Counted from the stretch's first letter, positions 22,920-35,333 are shown. The stretch is DNA of 64,000 nucleotides from Rhyacophila brunnea (GCA_022495005.1 JAGYXB010000061.1:1178001-1242000), one strand, 5' to 3'. The notes: generated by a model from the letters alone, not told the origin. A program made the numbers and translations.

Positions 22920-24215
22920 ATAAGTAAAATCACCACTGTGGTGTATCTTTTCTTTCCCTGGTCCTTCAAGTTATATTATTGCGATTAAGTGTAAAGCTCT
23001 TCGTTCTAAAGTTCGTTTAAGTTTAAGCGATGCTGGGGGGCAAAAGCTCGCCCGCCGGAACAAGTGTTGGAACTTTATAGCACTTTATTGAACGCGTGTG
23101 GGGCATCATTTTTACAACTTTTTTAATTCACATGTCTGTCATAAATACCATAAGAATTTTCGTCTTTGATACGTACGTACGTACTGTTATAGTGTCATTA
23201 ATGAAAAAGCGTAGGTATAAATACAGGAAGCGGATTTGTTTTTTTTCTTCTATAATAATATCGTCCATATGGTATTTTTCTTGTGAGATGTCGCGATTAG
23301 GAAATATCAATAATCTTCGTAATTCGTGTGTCTGTAACATTTACATAAAACGACACACCCTCACATAGACTCTCAATATTAAACGTGTACTTACATATTT
23401 TGCAGAATAGTTCAGTCATCTGAAGAAAATTTGTCAAAATCACCTTTATCGTATTTAAGTAGTTAAGGGGGGGGCATGCTCAGCGTAGGTCAAAATGCAG
23501 CTTTTGTTCTATTTTCAAAGCATGATCCTGGACATACCTTAAACGCTTTAGATAATCTATTTATATAATTTTGAAGCCTTATTATCCTTTATATTTATTT
23601 TAAACATTTGATGACTGCATAAAGTATTTTTATTACATAAAATAGTATTCTTTTAAACCTCTCGCTCTAATGTTTTAGAATATAGTCATATTGCTACGAA
23701 TATCTAAATAACCCAATTATTTCGTGAGTCTTATCAGGCTCTAGTGCCAACTTTTGGCTTTCAAACCGAATACCTACGTCAGTCAAAATCGAATTAATTT
23801 AGACCATAATATAATAATTACACGAGATATCTCTAAAAATGACACTTCGGTTGAATCTCCCGCGTTTTTCGACAACAACATGCGATTATTTTTAAATTCA
23901 AATTACCTCCGCATAGATTTTCAAGATCAAATTTTTTGCAGAGGTTATTTGAACGTGTTTTCGGATGGAAATAGAGTGGGGTCCTTTGCTCACATGCTGA
24001 CCAAGTGAGAGGCATTCTGTTGTTCTAAATATTTAAAGTTTTTTCTAAAGTGCCTTGGGGTAATTTTAGATATCAAATTTAGACTGCCCTACATACATTA
24101 TTTTATGCCAAATATACCTACTGGTGTATAATTAAAAATTTCGCCTAGCGAGGTGGACAAATCAATAATTATGCCGTCTCTTGGTGGTAATTTAATAATT
24201 TTATATGGTATGTAC
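22920..24215. other. Intronic AT-rich DNA, nothing recognised
   Basis: Contains a G-rich run at 23466 and scattered TACGTACGTACGTA-type sequence near 23172. No exon, TE terminus or RNA gene is supported. Confidence 0.35.
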
Positions 24216-25004
24216 CAGTGGCGAAGGGTGGAGGTAGGCTGTTAAAATCCGACATAAATAGTGCACATTAAACTTTGTCAGTCATTCATATTTGTTTTTA
24301 TTGAACTAAGACTACAATTTACAGATGGTGTTGGTAAGTTTTAAAAAAAAATAATTAAACCTTGCTTAAACCAAACCATAATAGTTTTGGTATGTTATAG
24401 GCGATTTGACAAAATAGTACACACTTTTTCCTAGTTAGTTGCTAGGACCCCAGACCTTTCTAGCAACCTATAATGGTGTCGAAATAACTTTTCATACAAA
24501 ACAGAATTAACTGAAAATTAATTCAATTCTACTTAAAGATGGCTAAAAGTATTAAAAATGCACTGGCATCGTGTTCTGATTGATATATTCTAAAAGTTTC
24601 AAATGTCTAGCTAGTCGGGAAGTTAGTTAAAAATCGATTGCAAGATTTGTACCGGACAAAGAACCACCGGACAAATAAGAATACGAGCTAAAAAAAACGT
24701 TGTAATAAAAAGAAAGCCACCCTGCTTACCCAAATCATAATAGATAAAAAATATTATTCTATCTATACAATATCCAAAATTATATATGTTTTAATGACAT
24801 AATTGTTGATATTTTATGCATGGACGATTATTTCTTGACTATTATGGTTTGGTTAGGCAGGGTTTAATTGAATTTAAAAAAATAACCAGCATCATCTGCA
24901 AATTGAATTACTAGTTCAATGAAAACAAATACATATGACTGACAAAGTTTATTGTGGACTATTTATGTCGGATCTTAACAGCCTACTTTCACCCTTCGCC
25001 ATTG
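24216..25004. mobile_element. CAGTGGCGAAG-family hAT element, copy C, with 8-bp TSD
   Basis: The left terminus is CAGTGGCGAAGGGTGGAGG and the right terminus ends ACCCTTCGCCATTG. The flanks are GTATGTAC (24208-24215) and GTATGTAT (25005-25012), 7 of 8 identical. The arms match copy A through TAGGCTGTTAAAATCCGAC and GGTTTAATTGAATTT. The middle 350 bp is specific to this copy and has no coding frame. It is inserted in the large intron of the AT-hook gene. Confidence 0.85.
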
Positions 25005-26750
25005 GTATGTATCTACTCTATATTAAACACTAATGACACTAGTTATCAATAGCTTTTATTTAAACAAACGATATTTGTGATGAAACAAAGTATTCAATAT
25101 GCAATTACTGTTTTGTAATGCCATAGTAACCATTTTTTGTCTTCGATATAGCAGTGAGTAGGTATAGGCTTACGATTGCTTATTGGTTTTATTGGTGTGT
25201 TGATAATGCACGTATGTTTCCATTTGATAGACTTAAGACTTAAAGACTTTTTTAATCTGATAGTTGTATAGCAAAATCTACCAAAATGTGATAACTTTCA
25301 AAGAGTATTCTCCGTCTTTATTCAATGGTTAATTAATTTATACATCCTCCCGTCTCCTGGAGTCCGAGCCCCCCTCGTCTGTCGTCTTGCCTCGCCCATT
25401 GTTCACAGTCTATTAGCGTCAATTTGGTGTTTTATTCACGTGCTTTTCGAGCAAGCTTTGCTTTATTATCTCACTGTAGACTTTGGTTCGCCATCCTCCT
25501 TAAACCGACGGGTATTTACCTGTTGGAGACTATAGTCGGTTCATTGACAGATGCAAGATTGTGTTGCTAACTGCAATATTGTCGTTACGCATTAAAACTA
25601 ACAATAACAGTGGGATAATAATATGTGAATAAAAACTAAAACTGTTTTGTAACCACACTTTGCCCACTGCAGAAAACTGCAAATTTTTAAATAAAATTTC
25701 ATTCACACAAAATATATATCGAATTATGTAGTTTGTTTCCGATAGGCGAGGAAGTACCATTCAGGGCTAACTAATGTTTTCAAATTTAGATAATCTTTAT
25801 TTATAAGATAGCATTATAAAGCCACACACAATTTATTTAACTTAATATACTCGTACTATTTGATCCTTGTTTATCGTAGCAAGGATGCTGGGGCATTATA
25901 TCATGGCTGAGTGGTGACGAATCCTCGTATCTGTTTAGTTATTGTATTCACATCCTGAAAATTCGTATGTTTCGCAGATATATCGCTTCATTCTATATGT
26001 ACATTTTTCGTTGTTTACAGTATTTTTAATTTGTATTTGTAATACAATGATCACTCAGTTATAAGTCAAGAGACATATCAGTCGCTTCAGAACAATAAAA
26101 TACGGTAGGTATATACTATAAATGATAAAAATTACATTTATCCATAGTTGTACATTTAATCATCATTAGGGTTATTTTCCGACATATGTTTAAGTATATA
26201 TTGTTATATGTAACATTTTTTTGGTACGCATAATATTCTATCTTTGAAATACGTTATTTTTACTGAATACTCGCGATGACAGATTTTTAAATGTATTTTC
26301 TGTGTCGATTTATGATCAATTTTGATTATTACTAGTTACTAATGGTAGTAGGTATATACTAATAATATTCCAATTGTATGTTCATTAAAACCATATTTTT
26401 TAATTTCTATATTAATTATATTTTTCACTACCAAATAGTACCAAACCATAGCGCATTTTCTCATTTAGGGAGCTGTACCGAGTAGCTACTATTATTTAAA
26501 TACATAGTATTCAGTGTCTTTACATACCTACTCTTCCTTCGCTTTTATTAATTTTCGAATAATTGATGCTGTACTAGGTACTTAACTGTAGTTGTGTTTA
26601 TATTATACCGAATTGAATCTTTGAAACCTTTGTCGATATAAAATTATGCAATATTCAATAACGTGAATACCTGTTTGTACTTGTAATTTTGAAAGTAATT
26701 ATATTACGTTCGCCAAAGACATCATCATAAGATATTGATATCAGGTTGTA
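25005..26750. other. Intronic AT-rich DNA, nothing recognised
   Basis: No exon or transposon terminus is supported. A C-rich patch (CTCCCGTCTCCTGGAGTCCG, 25347 on) is isolated and not in a protein-like frame. Confidence 0.35.
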
Positions 26751-26754
26751 TAGT

Positions 26755-26965
26755 TCAATTCATCGCGATGTTCTCAGCGCGGCACGACTATAGCGAATTG
26801 AACGCGCGGAGCTTTTGAATGGGTTGTAGCGGAAGCTCTTTGGCCGATGCGATCGCCGCCGCACACATTCCGACTTTGTCTCTCCGTCTGTCCTCACAAA
26901 ACGTTTGAAACAATGCACACTGTGCGGTGTGTGAATATCGAAACGGTATTCATGAGAGACGTACA
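26755..26965. promoter_or_regulatory. CpG-rich intronic block, candidate regulatory element
   Basis: A 200-bp GC- and CpG-rich island (GCGCGGCACGACTATAGCG, GATGCGATCGCCGCCGC) in strongly AT-rich intron, without repeat features or a convincing exon. Composition is the only evidence. Confidence 0.25.
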
Positions 26966-28545
26966 GCATATGGGATAGGTGACATTTTTCTTTCTTATGA
27001 ATTCTTGATTAAACAATTTTTAAAGCTTTATCTAATATTGATCTCAGCTATATGCGTGAGAAAAAATATAATACTTGTTTTGCGATGGATCAAAATCCTA
27101 TAAATATAAAATTTCGTACAGGTACATCAAGATTTTAAGATTTTTCTCTTTTTCAAACCTTTTATAATAAAGTAGTTTTTTTTACAAAAATAAAAATTAA
27201 ACCTATAATAATAATTATTAAATTCAACAGATTGCTGTATTATTATAGTCGATAGTAGGTAAGAGTAATCTTGTCGGGGTTGTTGTGACAACCGAAATAG
27301 CTATCAACTAGTAAGCCAATCTATAAAATTTTATATAATCAGTTTATAAAATGGAATTGTATTAAGTAAATTCTAAGTCAATTATTTTTATTACCACTAA
27401 GTTACATAATATATATTTTTTTGTTATCAAAGAACCATCGCGTCAATATTATAGCTGTTTGATATGGCTCTTGCGTAATCGGACCACTCCAGAAACCATG
27501 CAGCATCACATCCTAATGATTTAAAACGGAAACTTTAGGTGCATGTGCGTGCCTAACATCTCCTCATTAACTACTATGGCAGTGCAGTGAAAGCACGAAA
27601 TACAATTTCTTCCAATACAGAAGAATTTGCCATTACTGCCTAATTTGTATTTATATTGTCTATGGTCGCTATTCGTCCCTCTACAGCTCTTTTGTTACCC
27701 GCCCGAACTATCAAAGTTTATTTTCAATGTGGTACAGCCAGATAAGGTGGTGTACAAATGGGACACAACAATTTTGGGAGAACAAACGACTGATGCTCTC
27801 GATTTTTAAGATAGTTATCTGGGACACACAAGTCAATACCACTAAGAATGGCAGAGTTCTCATTTACACCACGTATAAGTCGTAAAAATACGTGGCCAAA
27901 TATTTATATATTCTAGCATTATTATAGTTATATTTATTATCGCTTTTGTAATCAACAAAATTCCGATAAAGTAAGTGATCGATTGGTCTCGTAAAATAAA
28001 ATATGTAAGGGAACCTTTTTTTCAATTTTATTTTGAAAACTCGCCGTGTGAAAGCTGCAAATTACGCCGATTTTTTTTTTTGCAAACAGCTTTGAGTTAT
28101 TATACTTAATAGTTAGTATTGTATGGGAGTTTTTATTGCTGTGTTAATACTATCTAGATCGTGACGTCTCAATAGTCTGTTGGAATTACTGGTGTTAACA
28201 GTACAATTTTTGATATTGCACATTTTCGTAATGGCATACTAAAATTGCACGTAAAATTTCGATTTAGTTGTTCCGGTCTCCGTTTATCTTTTAATGTTAT
28301 TTATAATAAATAGTCATGCATTAAATGAAATATGTCAAATCATCGTTGATAATGCTTAGGTACAGATGGATTTGGAATCGTAAAATTATATTATGAATAC
28401 TATTGTTGAGATGAATAACTCTATTAAAAATATGCTTTCGTGCTTTTTGCGTGGGAATACATCTTAATGGCAATATTTTTCAATCAGCTGTCTACCTAGT
28501 ACCTAGGTCTATTTTTACGTGTTATTAGGTACATACTATGTAGTG
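26966..28545. other. Intronic AT-rich DNA, nothing recognised
   Basis: Short frames such as 27627-27809 (+) are isolated and not splice-bounded. I see no transposon termini. Confidence 0.35.
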
Positions 28546-28760
28546 AACATACATAAATTTGAAAACACTTTTGAGAAAATATATATTACATATATAATAT
28601 AATAAAATATATTTTACCAATAGAAAAAATCTTTTTGAAAAAAGTAAGACACCCCGCAGGAATCGAACCTGCATCTCTCGGGTATCGCGCCCACGCACAT
28701 ATACCACAATGCTAAAGAAGTCATACTTAATTGCGACAAATTTTAACTAATAAATGGCTT
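28546..28760 (-). repeat. tRNA-derived SINE, minus strand, best-preserved copy
   Basis: On the minus strand the tRNA-like head (about 28722 to 28648) has an A-box-like TAGCATTGTGG and a perfect T-arm GCAGG-TTCGATT-CCTGC (28656-28672, B box), ending GGGTGTCTTAC. It is followed by the family body, seen on the plus strand as AGAAAAAATCTTTTTGAAAA and GAACATACATAAATTTGAAA. These are internal RNA polymerase III promoter elements, as expected for a SINE. Related copies lie at 33650, 34076 and more distantly 16758, all on the same strand. Confidence 0.75.
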
Positions 28761-28824
28761 TTAATATTCGCTGAAGCGCTTTCCAAATTGTAAATTCCAA
28801 ACTATTATGTAGTGTTAGGCGTAA

Positions 28825-29345
28825 AACCCACTTAACGCAGCAAGTGTGGCTCTCGCGCAAAATTTCACAAGTGGCGCGTAAATCAACGAAAATACAACGT
28901 AATCAAATACGCCAGCGCCCACTGGATTTGACGACGCATTATACGCGCCCGCCGCATGAATCATCGTTTTTTCGCGAATCACCGCTTCTCGGCGATACGA
29001 ATGAAAGAAAATACAATGGAGTCCATTCATTGAACACAGCGAGCAAAATCACGCTCTGGACGGCGTCGTCGATCGACAGGCGAGAAGCAATTATTTAATA
29101 ACAGAGATCGCATTGTTTAATTTTATTGCTTGTCCTATATTTCGCTGGTTGAATAATGTCGTCGTAAATATTAATTACAAGCCCCGAAATAATATAATAT
29201 TTTTATTGCTTTGTTATGAGAGGCGCTGTAATAATAATTATTTTGTGCTGCTTGAGCCGCTTATTACATAGGTGAAGGGTAATGCGCGGGTGGGAGGGGG
29301 CCAACTCAGTAGTGAGCGCGTCGAGCGCTTTCTTGGTGGGCTTTA
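28825..29345. promoter_or_regulatory. Long CpG-rich, non-repetitive intronic block, candidate enhancer
   Basis: Over about 500 bp the sequence is unusually CpG-rich (GTGGCGCGTAAATC, GACGGCGTCGTCGATCG), mixed with homeodomain-type cores (TTAATTAC, ATTATTTAATAAC, AATAATTATT). It lacks TE ends, is not clearly repeated in the window, and has no splice-bounded frame; overlapping frames on both strands (28815-29098) are probably incidental. It lies in the 16.5 kb intron of the AT-hook gene. Function is inferred from composition and place only. Confidence 0.35.
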
Positions 29346-30330
29346 TGCCTTAGGGCTGGCAAAGACGGCGAATCCAATAATCAAGAATATGAGCAATGAC
29401 GATTACAGTGTAATCCATTGATTAGGAATGTATATTTATAAATGCAGTCATGCCAGCCTGCTAAAAGGACAGGAGTCGAATAACGATAACATCAGACTAT
29501 CTTATCAGGCTTATCTCTTTTACCCGAAACTCTCGTTGACTGGGGTGTCATGTAACCTTCTCAGAATTTTGGTACTCTAACATTCGATTGAGGTAATTAT
29601 AATAATTGACGATTCTTAAAGTTAACGAAGTTTTGTCTACAAACAAACTAAAGCTCTTCATCTGATTTTTTTTAAACGTTGCCATTCATACTAAACTATG
29701 CCATGAACCAAAGCAGAGCCAGTTTGATTTTTGTTTAAAATTCGCGCTTTAGTGAAAAGGATGAGACGAAAGCGGTCAGGCAACCGCCAATATAACCGCT
29801 TTTAGCCACTTTTCTACATGATGACTGATCAGTTGTAAACATCCGATTCAAAATGTAATTTCTCTAGGCTTGTGTTTGAGCAAAGGAGCGTGTTGTAATC
29901 TCGAGTTCCTTTTAATTAGTTTAAATCAATTCCACAATCGTGTATAACTATCATAGAAATGTTCTTTCTCGAATTTGGTCTAAATAAGTGTGGTTGGTTG
30001 GATCCGACCGAAAATGAAGTACTTACATATTATTAATTTTCTACCACTCCACGTCCCCACGTCCTCGAAACGATATCATGACATGTTTTCTGCGGTTCAC
30101 CATAAAGTAAGATATAAGTACTTGTGTAGTACCTACCCTCAGTTTGAATTTAGTATGCTAATACTGTATTTTATCATTACCAAGCACATCTAGCTTGTCG
30201 TAGCATTGGTAGTGTTGTTTCAAAATATAACGTCGAGACAATATATTTTGTACTTTCGTCAAGCTTTCAGTATGCCAAATTTTCAAGTATATAGCTACGT
30301 TTCTCATAATATCTTTTTGATTATTTACCT
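29346..30330. other. Intronic DNA, nothing recognised
   Basis: Mixed AT-rich sequence without transposon termini or splice-bounded protein-like frames. Confidence 0.35.
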
Positions 30331-30343
30331 TTAACGTTTGCAG

Positions 30344-30640
30344 CCTCTGTCACTTCAGTATTAACTGCCGTCCCTTGCGAGTCCGTTACGCCAAATGAGA
30401 CATCATGTCGTACGGGTGACACGTGGGCGAATTAGCGGGTCGCGGGACTCCCATTGTCGGGTCGATTGGGTTTCCGACCCAGAGTTCCGTATTGTCGCAT
30501 CTACTGAGATACGGCGGCTACTTGCGCGTCTCGTGATACGCGTGGGTGCTATTCAGTATCCACTAGCGTTGTCGTTTCTCTGTGTGATGTATCAATCTGC
30601 TGCCGTGCAGTCACGACTGTATTCTTAATGGATTCTTAGA
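30344..30640 (+). other. CpG-rich block with a splice acceptor, possible alternative exon
   Basis: A good acceptor (TTTACCTTTAACGTTTGCAG) ends at 30343. Read in phase 1, as needed after the exon at 21290, the frame stays open about 33 codons (SVTSVLTAVPCESVTPNETS, then a Cys/Arg/Gly part) to a TAG at about 30434. This could be an alternative terminal exon of the AT-hook gene, or chance. No strong donor or polyadenylation signal was identified, so it is not called as CDS. Confidence 0.25.
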
Positions 30641-32055
30641 TGCACAATAATTAATTATCCTCTTGTCTATCATCATTCGTATCAGGCGTTGTCCATCCAC
30701 CTGAATGTATGCCAAACGCTTGTATTTAGGGATATATTGAAAGACAACGAATGTATTGGTTGTCCGCAAGATCTGTTTGATGTGTAGAAATCTTAGCTCG
30801 CCACCCCTTCTGACCCCAAATAATATTTTATTCGTACAGAAACATATATGACGGAAAGATGTCACGCGCAACACAACCGGGCATCTACGTTGACGAGGTG
30901 ACATGAGTATTTCTCCATGTAGACGTGGGCATGTTCGAGTGAAGGCGTCTTTTCACGCTGTCTTTTCACGGCGTCTTTACTTCGTCGTTGTGTTGTACAC
31001 ACGAGGTTATGAACCATCCTAACAAGGATTATATTCATTCTGCATTACTGATAGGATTTTTTTAATATTACGTAAACCGTAAATAGCTTTATATTACCTA
31101 CATACTTTTATACATACACACGCCTTATGTTAATAATATTATATAACCATGGGAACAATAATTGGACATCCGACACTAACATACAGTATAATAGGCTGGT
31201 GTGATTTTGTATATTTCAACCCATGGCTGTCTATAGTCAGTGAATTTTGTGGTTTGTTATTGCTTATTACTAGCACTACCAAGGGAACATGCCACATTAG
31301 TGTGGCGACCTGTATTAGGTACATAGTGGGCTTTGACTTCAACCAGTCTTTCTGTCCTATGTATCACAAACTGTCGCCATGTGTATGGATTTAGAATCGA
31401 AAAATCATCTTTGAATCGTGTCCTATTTTACTTTTGGTTCGGCCGTTTTTTATTCGATAATTCAAACGGATTATCGTTTCAATTTTCGTTAACTTAATTC
31501 TTTCAATTCTTACCAACAAACGTGTTTGATTTGAGTGTGACTGTCAATACGTAATATTACAAATATACACATATTGCGCTTTGACACAATTTCACATAAA
31601 ATCAAACCATAGCTATGTTTTTTTTAGTGATTTAAACTTAAATTAATGTAAGTGATATGAGGAATACTAAATCGCATTCTTCGTCTCACATTAAAACGAG
31701 TCATTCCCTAATCCCTGACGAACTGAATTATTTCTACGTTGAGATTTTTTTATACCTACACATTTTTAACGCGTATCCAAAGATGATGTTCGCGAAACTA
31801 ATTTTGCTAACCAACAATTTGTATAGGTATACATTTTTTCCACCAATTATTGTAACATGTGCGTAAAGTATGAAGATAGTGAAATAAACTCAAAAGGTTC
31901 ATTGAATAATTGACAATATACAGCTACTACCGACGACAGTTGTTTAGGCTTTTACGCACTTATCAAGATTCAAGACCAATAAAATATATCTGGGGAAGTA
32001 TATTATTCTAGTAGTTGATACCCAACAACATTTTCATATGTTCATGCGTGCACAC
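30641..32055. other. Intronic DNA; unexplained 97-codon minus-strand frame at 30611-30904
   Basis: The minus frame 30611-30904 has a believable residue mix (LRVTSFRHICFCTNKILFGV) but no recognised domain, and no splice borders fit; an old retroelement is possible. The rest is AT-rich and featureless. Confidence 0.3.
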
Positions 32056-32059
32056 AAGA

Positions 32060-32118
32060 GGCGGGTGGGGGGGGGGTTTGGGTTGAGGGTGTTTTGACTT
32101 CGGACCCCCCCCCTTCAG
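32060..32118. repeat. Facing G-run and C-run, potential G-quadruplex or hairpin
   Basis: GGCGGGTGGGGGGGGGGTTTG lies about 30 bp before a CCCCCCCCC run. The runs can pair with each other, and the G-rich strand could also fold as a quadruplex. The sequence is low-complexity and prone to length error. Confidence 0.6.
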
Positions 32119-32119
32119 A

Positions 32120-33645
32120 AACGAAAAAAAATTATGGCATTTTTTTAATTTCATCTTCTTCGTCAGGAAAATTAAACACCCATGGCACTCATGTATTGCG
32201 GCAACCGTCTGAGGGATCCGATGTTTGCTTTAATATTCTGACGCGGCATATCTAAAAGCCCGGACGACACAAACATACACTAATGTCCTAATAATAATTA
32301 TGATCGTTAGGCCATTAGCATTTGATAACCACTTGTTGATGCGATAGGTCGCAATAACTCGTAGGTGAGCAACTATAGTTATAGCTGCAGGCCGGTGTTT
32401 ATCAATCAACTCAAAGTTCGGAGCGTTTGGGTATAGGAATGCACCCATAAAAGTATGAGGCTCCGCTGTTGAACAGGTGAGTCACTAGTATATTAAATTA
32501 TTGTGGATATTTTTTTTGAAATGGACCCCCCCATACATTTTTTTTCTGTAGGCGTATGCGGCAACGTAGATCGCCAACCACTCTGTAATGATGTCCGAAA
32601 TTTTGAAGAAATGGACATAGCGAAACAAAAAGTATACCACTGTGTAGGTAGAGTAGTCCTCAGACGGTTTAATTAAACTGGTTATAACTTCGAGGTTGGC
32701 GAGGGTTGGAGAAAATATAGAAGAAATTCATTCAGAACTGCCCTCGCTGACAAGTGCAGTTCTATTGCTCTGTATCTTTGGTGCACTAATAATCTGGTTT
32801 ACCATCATTCTGGCATTTTCAGCTAAAACTATTTTGTATAGAATTCTTGTTGTGATTGATTATAGACTCTACTGCTAATACAATTGTTCAATGCAAAATA
32901 AAATAACGGTGAATCGGTTATTGGTAGAATTCACATTTTTACCCAAGTTTTTGATCGAATACAACAACTACTGATGATGGTGAAATCATCACAAACGAAA
33001 TCGCGGTGTAGGTAGTACGAATAGATATACCTTTTTCAAACTAGTAACTGTATATTCGGTATTTATACAAATTCTTACACGCCCGTGGAACACTTAACTT
33101 TTTTAATTATTTTCATAATTGAATTTGTAAGATAAATGAAAATCCACCCCCTATCTTGGAGTTTTTGTTGTTGTTTTTTTTAATTTCGAAAGACTCGCTG
33201 ACATCTAATTATTTTCGTTTTAGCTTAATGGTTTTCGTTATACTTTGATGCGAAAAACGTTCGACGGAGGGGGAAAAGTTCGCTTTTTACCAAGTTGCTC
33301 CCGAGAAAGCTGCAAACGAAAGAAATAATAGTCTTCGGTTTTTAATCGATTTTAAATAATTTACACGTGTATTTCCTGGCTTTTAATATTCGACTCATGG
33401 CGTAGCTAATCGCTATAATGTGTATTTTATTTACAGAAATTAGGTTTAATTAAAAATACGTAATATAGTTTTAATTAAACCTATTTTACTGTATTACTTA
33501 AAACGAGCAGAGGTCGAAAATTCTGCGCTGCTTGTAGAATGTAGATGTTACTTACACATATTATAATAGTATCGTATATTACTTATTTTTTTTTTATTTA
33601 TTTGTTATGTATTATTATATTAGTTAATTGGTAGCGGTTGAAAAC
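32120..33645. other. Intronic DNA; non-repetitive conserved-looking block at 33190-33430
   Basis: Positions 33190-33430 contain TAATTATTTTCGTTTTAGC, GCTCCCGAGAAAGCTGC and TTTTAATCGATTTTAAAT, with no repeat partner in the window, and may be regulatory. The 60-codon hydrophobic frame at 32696-32878 is isolated. The rest is unremarkable. Confidence 0.3.
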
Positions 33646-33649
33646 AATA

Positions 33650-33840
33650 TATTCAATATACATAATTTTTCACACTTCTGATATTATAACCAATAGAAAA
33701 AATCTTTTTGAAAAAAGTAAGACACCCCACCCCGCAGGAATCGAACTTGGATCTCTCAGGTATCGCGCCCACGCACATAGACCACTATGCTAAAGGAATC
33801 ATACTTAATTGCGAAAATTTTAACTAATGGCTCTTGTAAT
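33650..33840 (-). repeat. tRNA-derived SINE, minus strand, second copy
   Basis: It shares TAGAAAAAATCTTTTTGAAA, ACCCCGCAGGAATCGAAC and CGCGCCCACGCACATA with the copy at 28546. It has a 5-bp duplication (CCCAC) before the T-arm, and the T-arm stem is damaged (ACTTGG instead of ACCTGC). An intact A-box, TAGCATAGTGG, is present on the minus strand. Confidence 0.75.
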
Positions 33841-33984
33841 ACTCTGAAGCTATTTCTAAATTGAGGTAATATTGGCTATCGGCTTATGTATTTTAAATCA
33901 AAGTAGGTATTACTTTAATTACTAACCGACGTCACGGATTACTCCAATATATTTTAGTGTTGTAGCTTAGTGAACTTGCTAATA

Positions 33985-34320
33985 ATTTTTAATTAACTAC
34001 TTTTTTATTCAACGAGTAATGCACAAGATTTTATAATTTAACATTCTAATCATTGAACATACATAATTTTTGAAAACACTTCTGAGAAAATATATTATAA
34101 ACGAATAGAAAAAATCTTTTTGAAAAAAGTAAGATCGTAGTAATCGAACCTGCATCTCTCGGGTTTCGCGCCCACGCACATACTTATACCACTATGCTAA
34201 AGGTACCATACTTAATTACAACAAATTTTAACTTTCAAAAATTATTTGTATTCAATAATTAGAATGTTACATTCTTAAATCTTGTGAATTATTCGTTGAA
34301 TAAAAAAAGTAATTAATTAA
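33985..34320 (-). repeat. SINE copy 3 embedded in an inverted repeat with about 90-bp arms
   Basis: The outer arms (about 33985-34080 and 34237-34320) are inverted copies of each other, through TTTTTAATTAACTACTTTTT, TATTCAACGAGTAAT, CACAAGATTT and ACATTCTAAT. Between them lies a tRNA-like SINE core (34100-34230) with CGCGCCCACGCACATA and, on the minus strand, A-box TAGCATAGTGG. The B-box side has lost about 10 bp (GTAGTAATCGAACCTGC in place of GCAGGAATCGAACCTGC). Copies 1 and 2 lack these outer arms. Confidence 0.75.
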
Positions 34321-34956
34321 AAATATATTCATTTTTGCGTCTATGTCATACAGGTATTCATAAATAATTGTACCTACTCATGATCAGCCATGAAAAAGTT
34401 GTACGTAATGATGTGTAGGTAGGTACTTGTCTTTATATCAACCATCCGCCACCTCCTTCTCTATGCCAGTGTTAGAAGTTTCCCAGTATACAACCTCTCA
34501 ATACCTTCATTTATCAGCACTAGACTACGTGACTCTTATTTTAATTCAATATATTATTTGTTCCTCTTAGAAATCAAATTGAAACAGTCGGCCGGTCCAA
34601 CTGAACTTCATTGTGACTTAAGAAATTCTTACCGAAATATAGGGGCAATCTCAGTTAATTTAATCAGTACCTACTCTGCACTTCGCCATACAAACAAGTA
34701 CTTATGCAAATATAAGATACTACAGATGGTGAATGAGCTTGGAGGCAAAATCACCATGTCATTTAATGAAATGATTAGCCGTGATCGCAATGGCCCAAAT
34801 AATGTAAGTATATCATATTAGTCCATGACGGCTCCTTGATGAAGCATATGGACACCGCGCTGTACGTCAAAAGAATCCTTGTCGCTCGTCTCTCTTATTG
34901 TGTATTCCCAGGTCTCTCGTAATATGTATATCTGGTAACTGGTAACTTCTGTAACT

Positions 34957-35333
34957 GGACAAAACAGAACAGCCAGGGGAAAAATAAAACATTCATTATT
35001 GTGGAATCTATTTATGAATTAAATACTTTTAAAACTTAAGTTTATAAACGAAATATATATAAATTTTTAAGACATTTATAGATTTTCAATAAGTGTCTAC
35101 TTATATAAAAAAATGCATTATTTTCAAAATAACGGTTTTGTAAAAAAATGTAGAAGTAACATATACCTAATAAACAGTTGATGATTTAAAAATTGAAAAA
35201 TATTAAAATATTAAATATTTATATATATAGTATTTCGTTTATAAACTTAAGTTTATAAATATTTAATAAAATTAATAAATAGTTTCCACAAAAATGAATA
35301 TTTTATTTTTCTCCTGGCTGTTCTGTTTTGTCT
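34957..35333. mobile_element. Foldback element or MITE with about 105-bp inverted arms
   Basis: Both arms read inward as GACAAAACAGAACAGCCAGG, AAAATAAAA, ATTCAT, TGTGGAA and AAACTTAAGTTTATAAACGA, followed by A/T-rich DNA; the loop is about 150 bp. On the right, the terminus is followed by three more GTTCTGTTT units (to about 35380), so the true end is uncertain. There is no coding content. Confidence 0.75.

Noticed and set aside
28648..28722. Functional tRNA gene
   Set aside because: It has good A and B boxes but no proper acceptor stem or anticodon arm, and it is repeated with a shared body, so it is a SINE head.
32696..32878. 60-codon frame with a strongly hydrophobic stretch
   Set aside because: An isolated frame in intron with no splice borders. 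Hydrophobic runs are expected by chance in AT-rich DNA.
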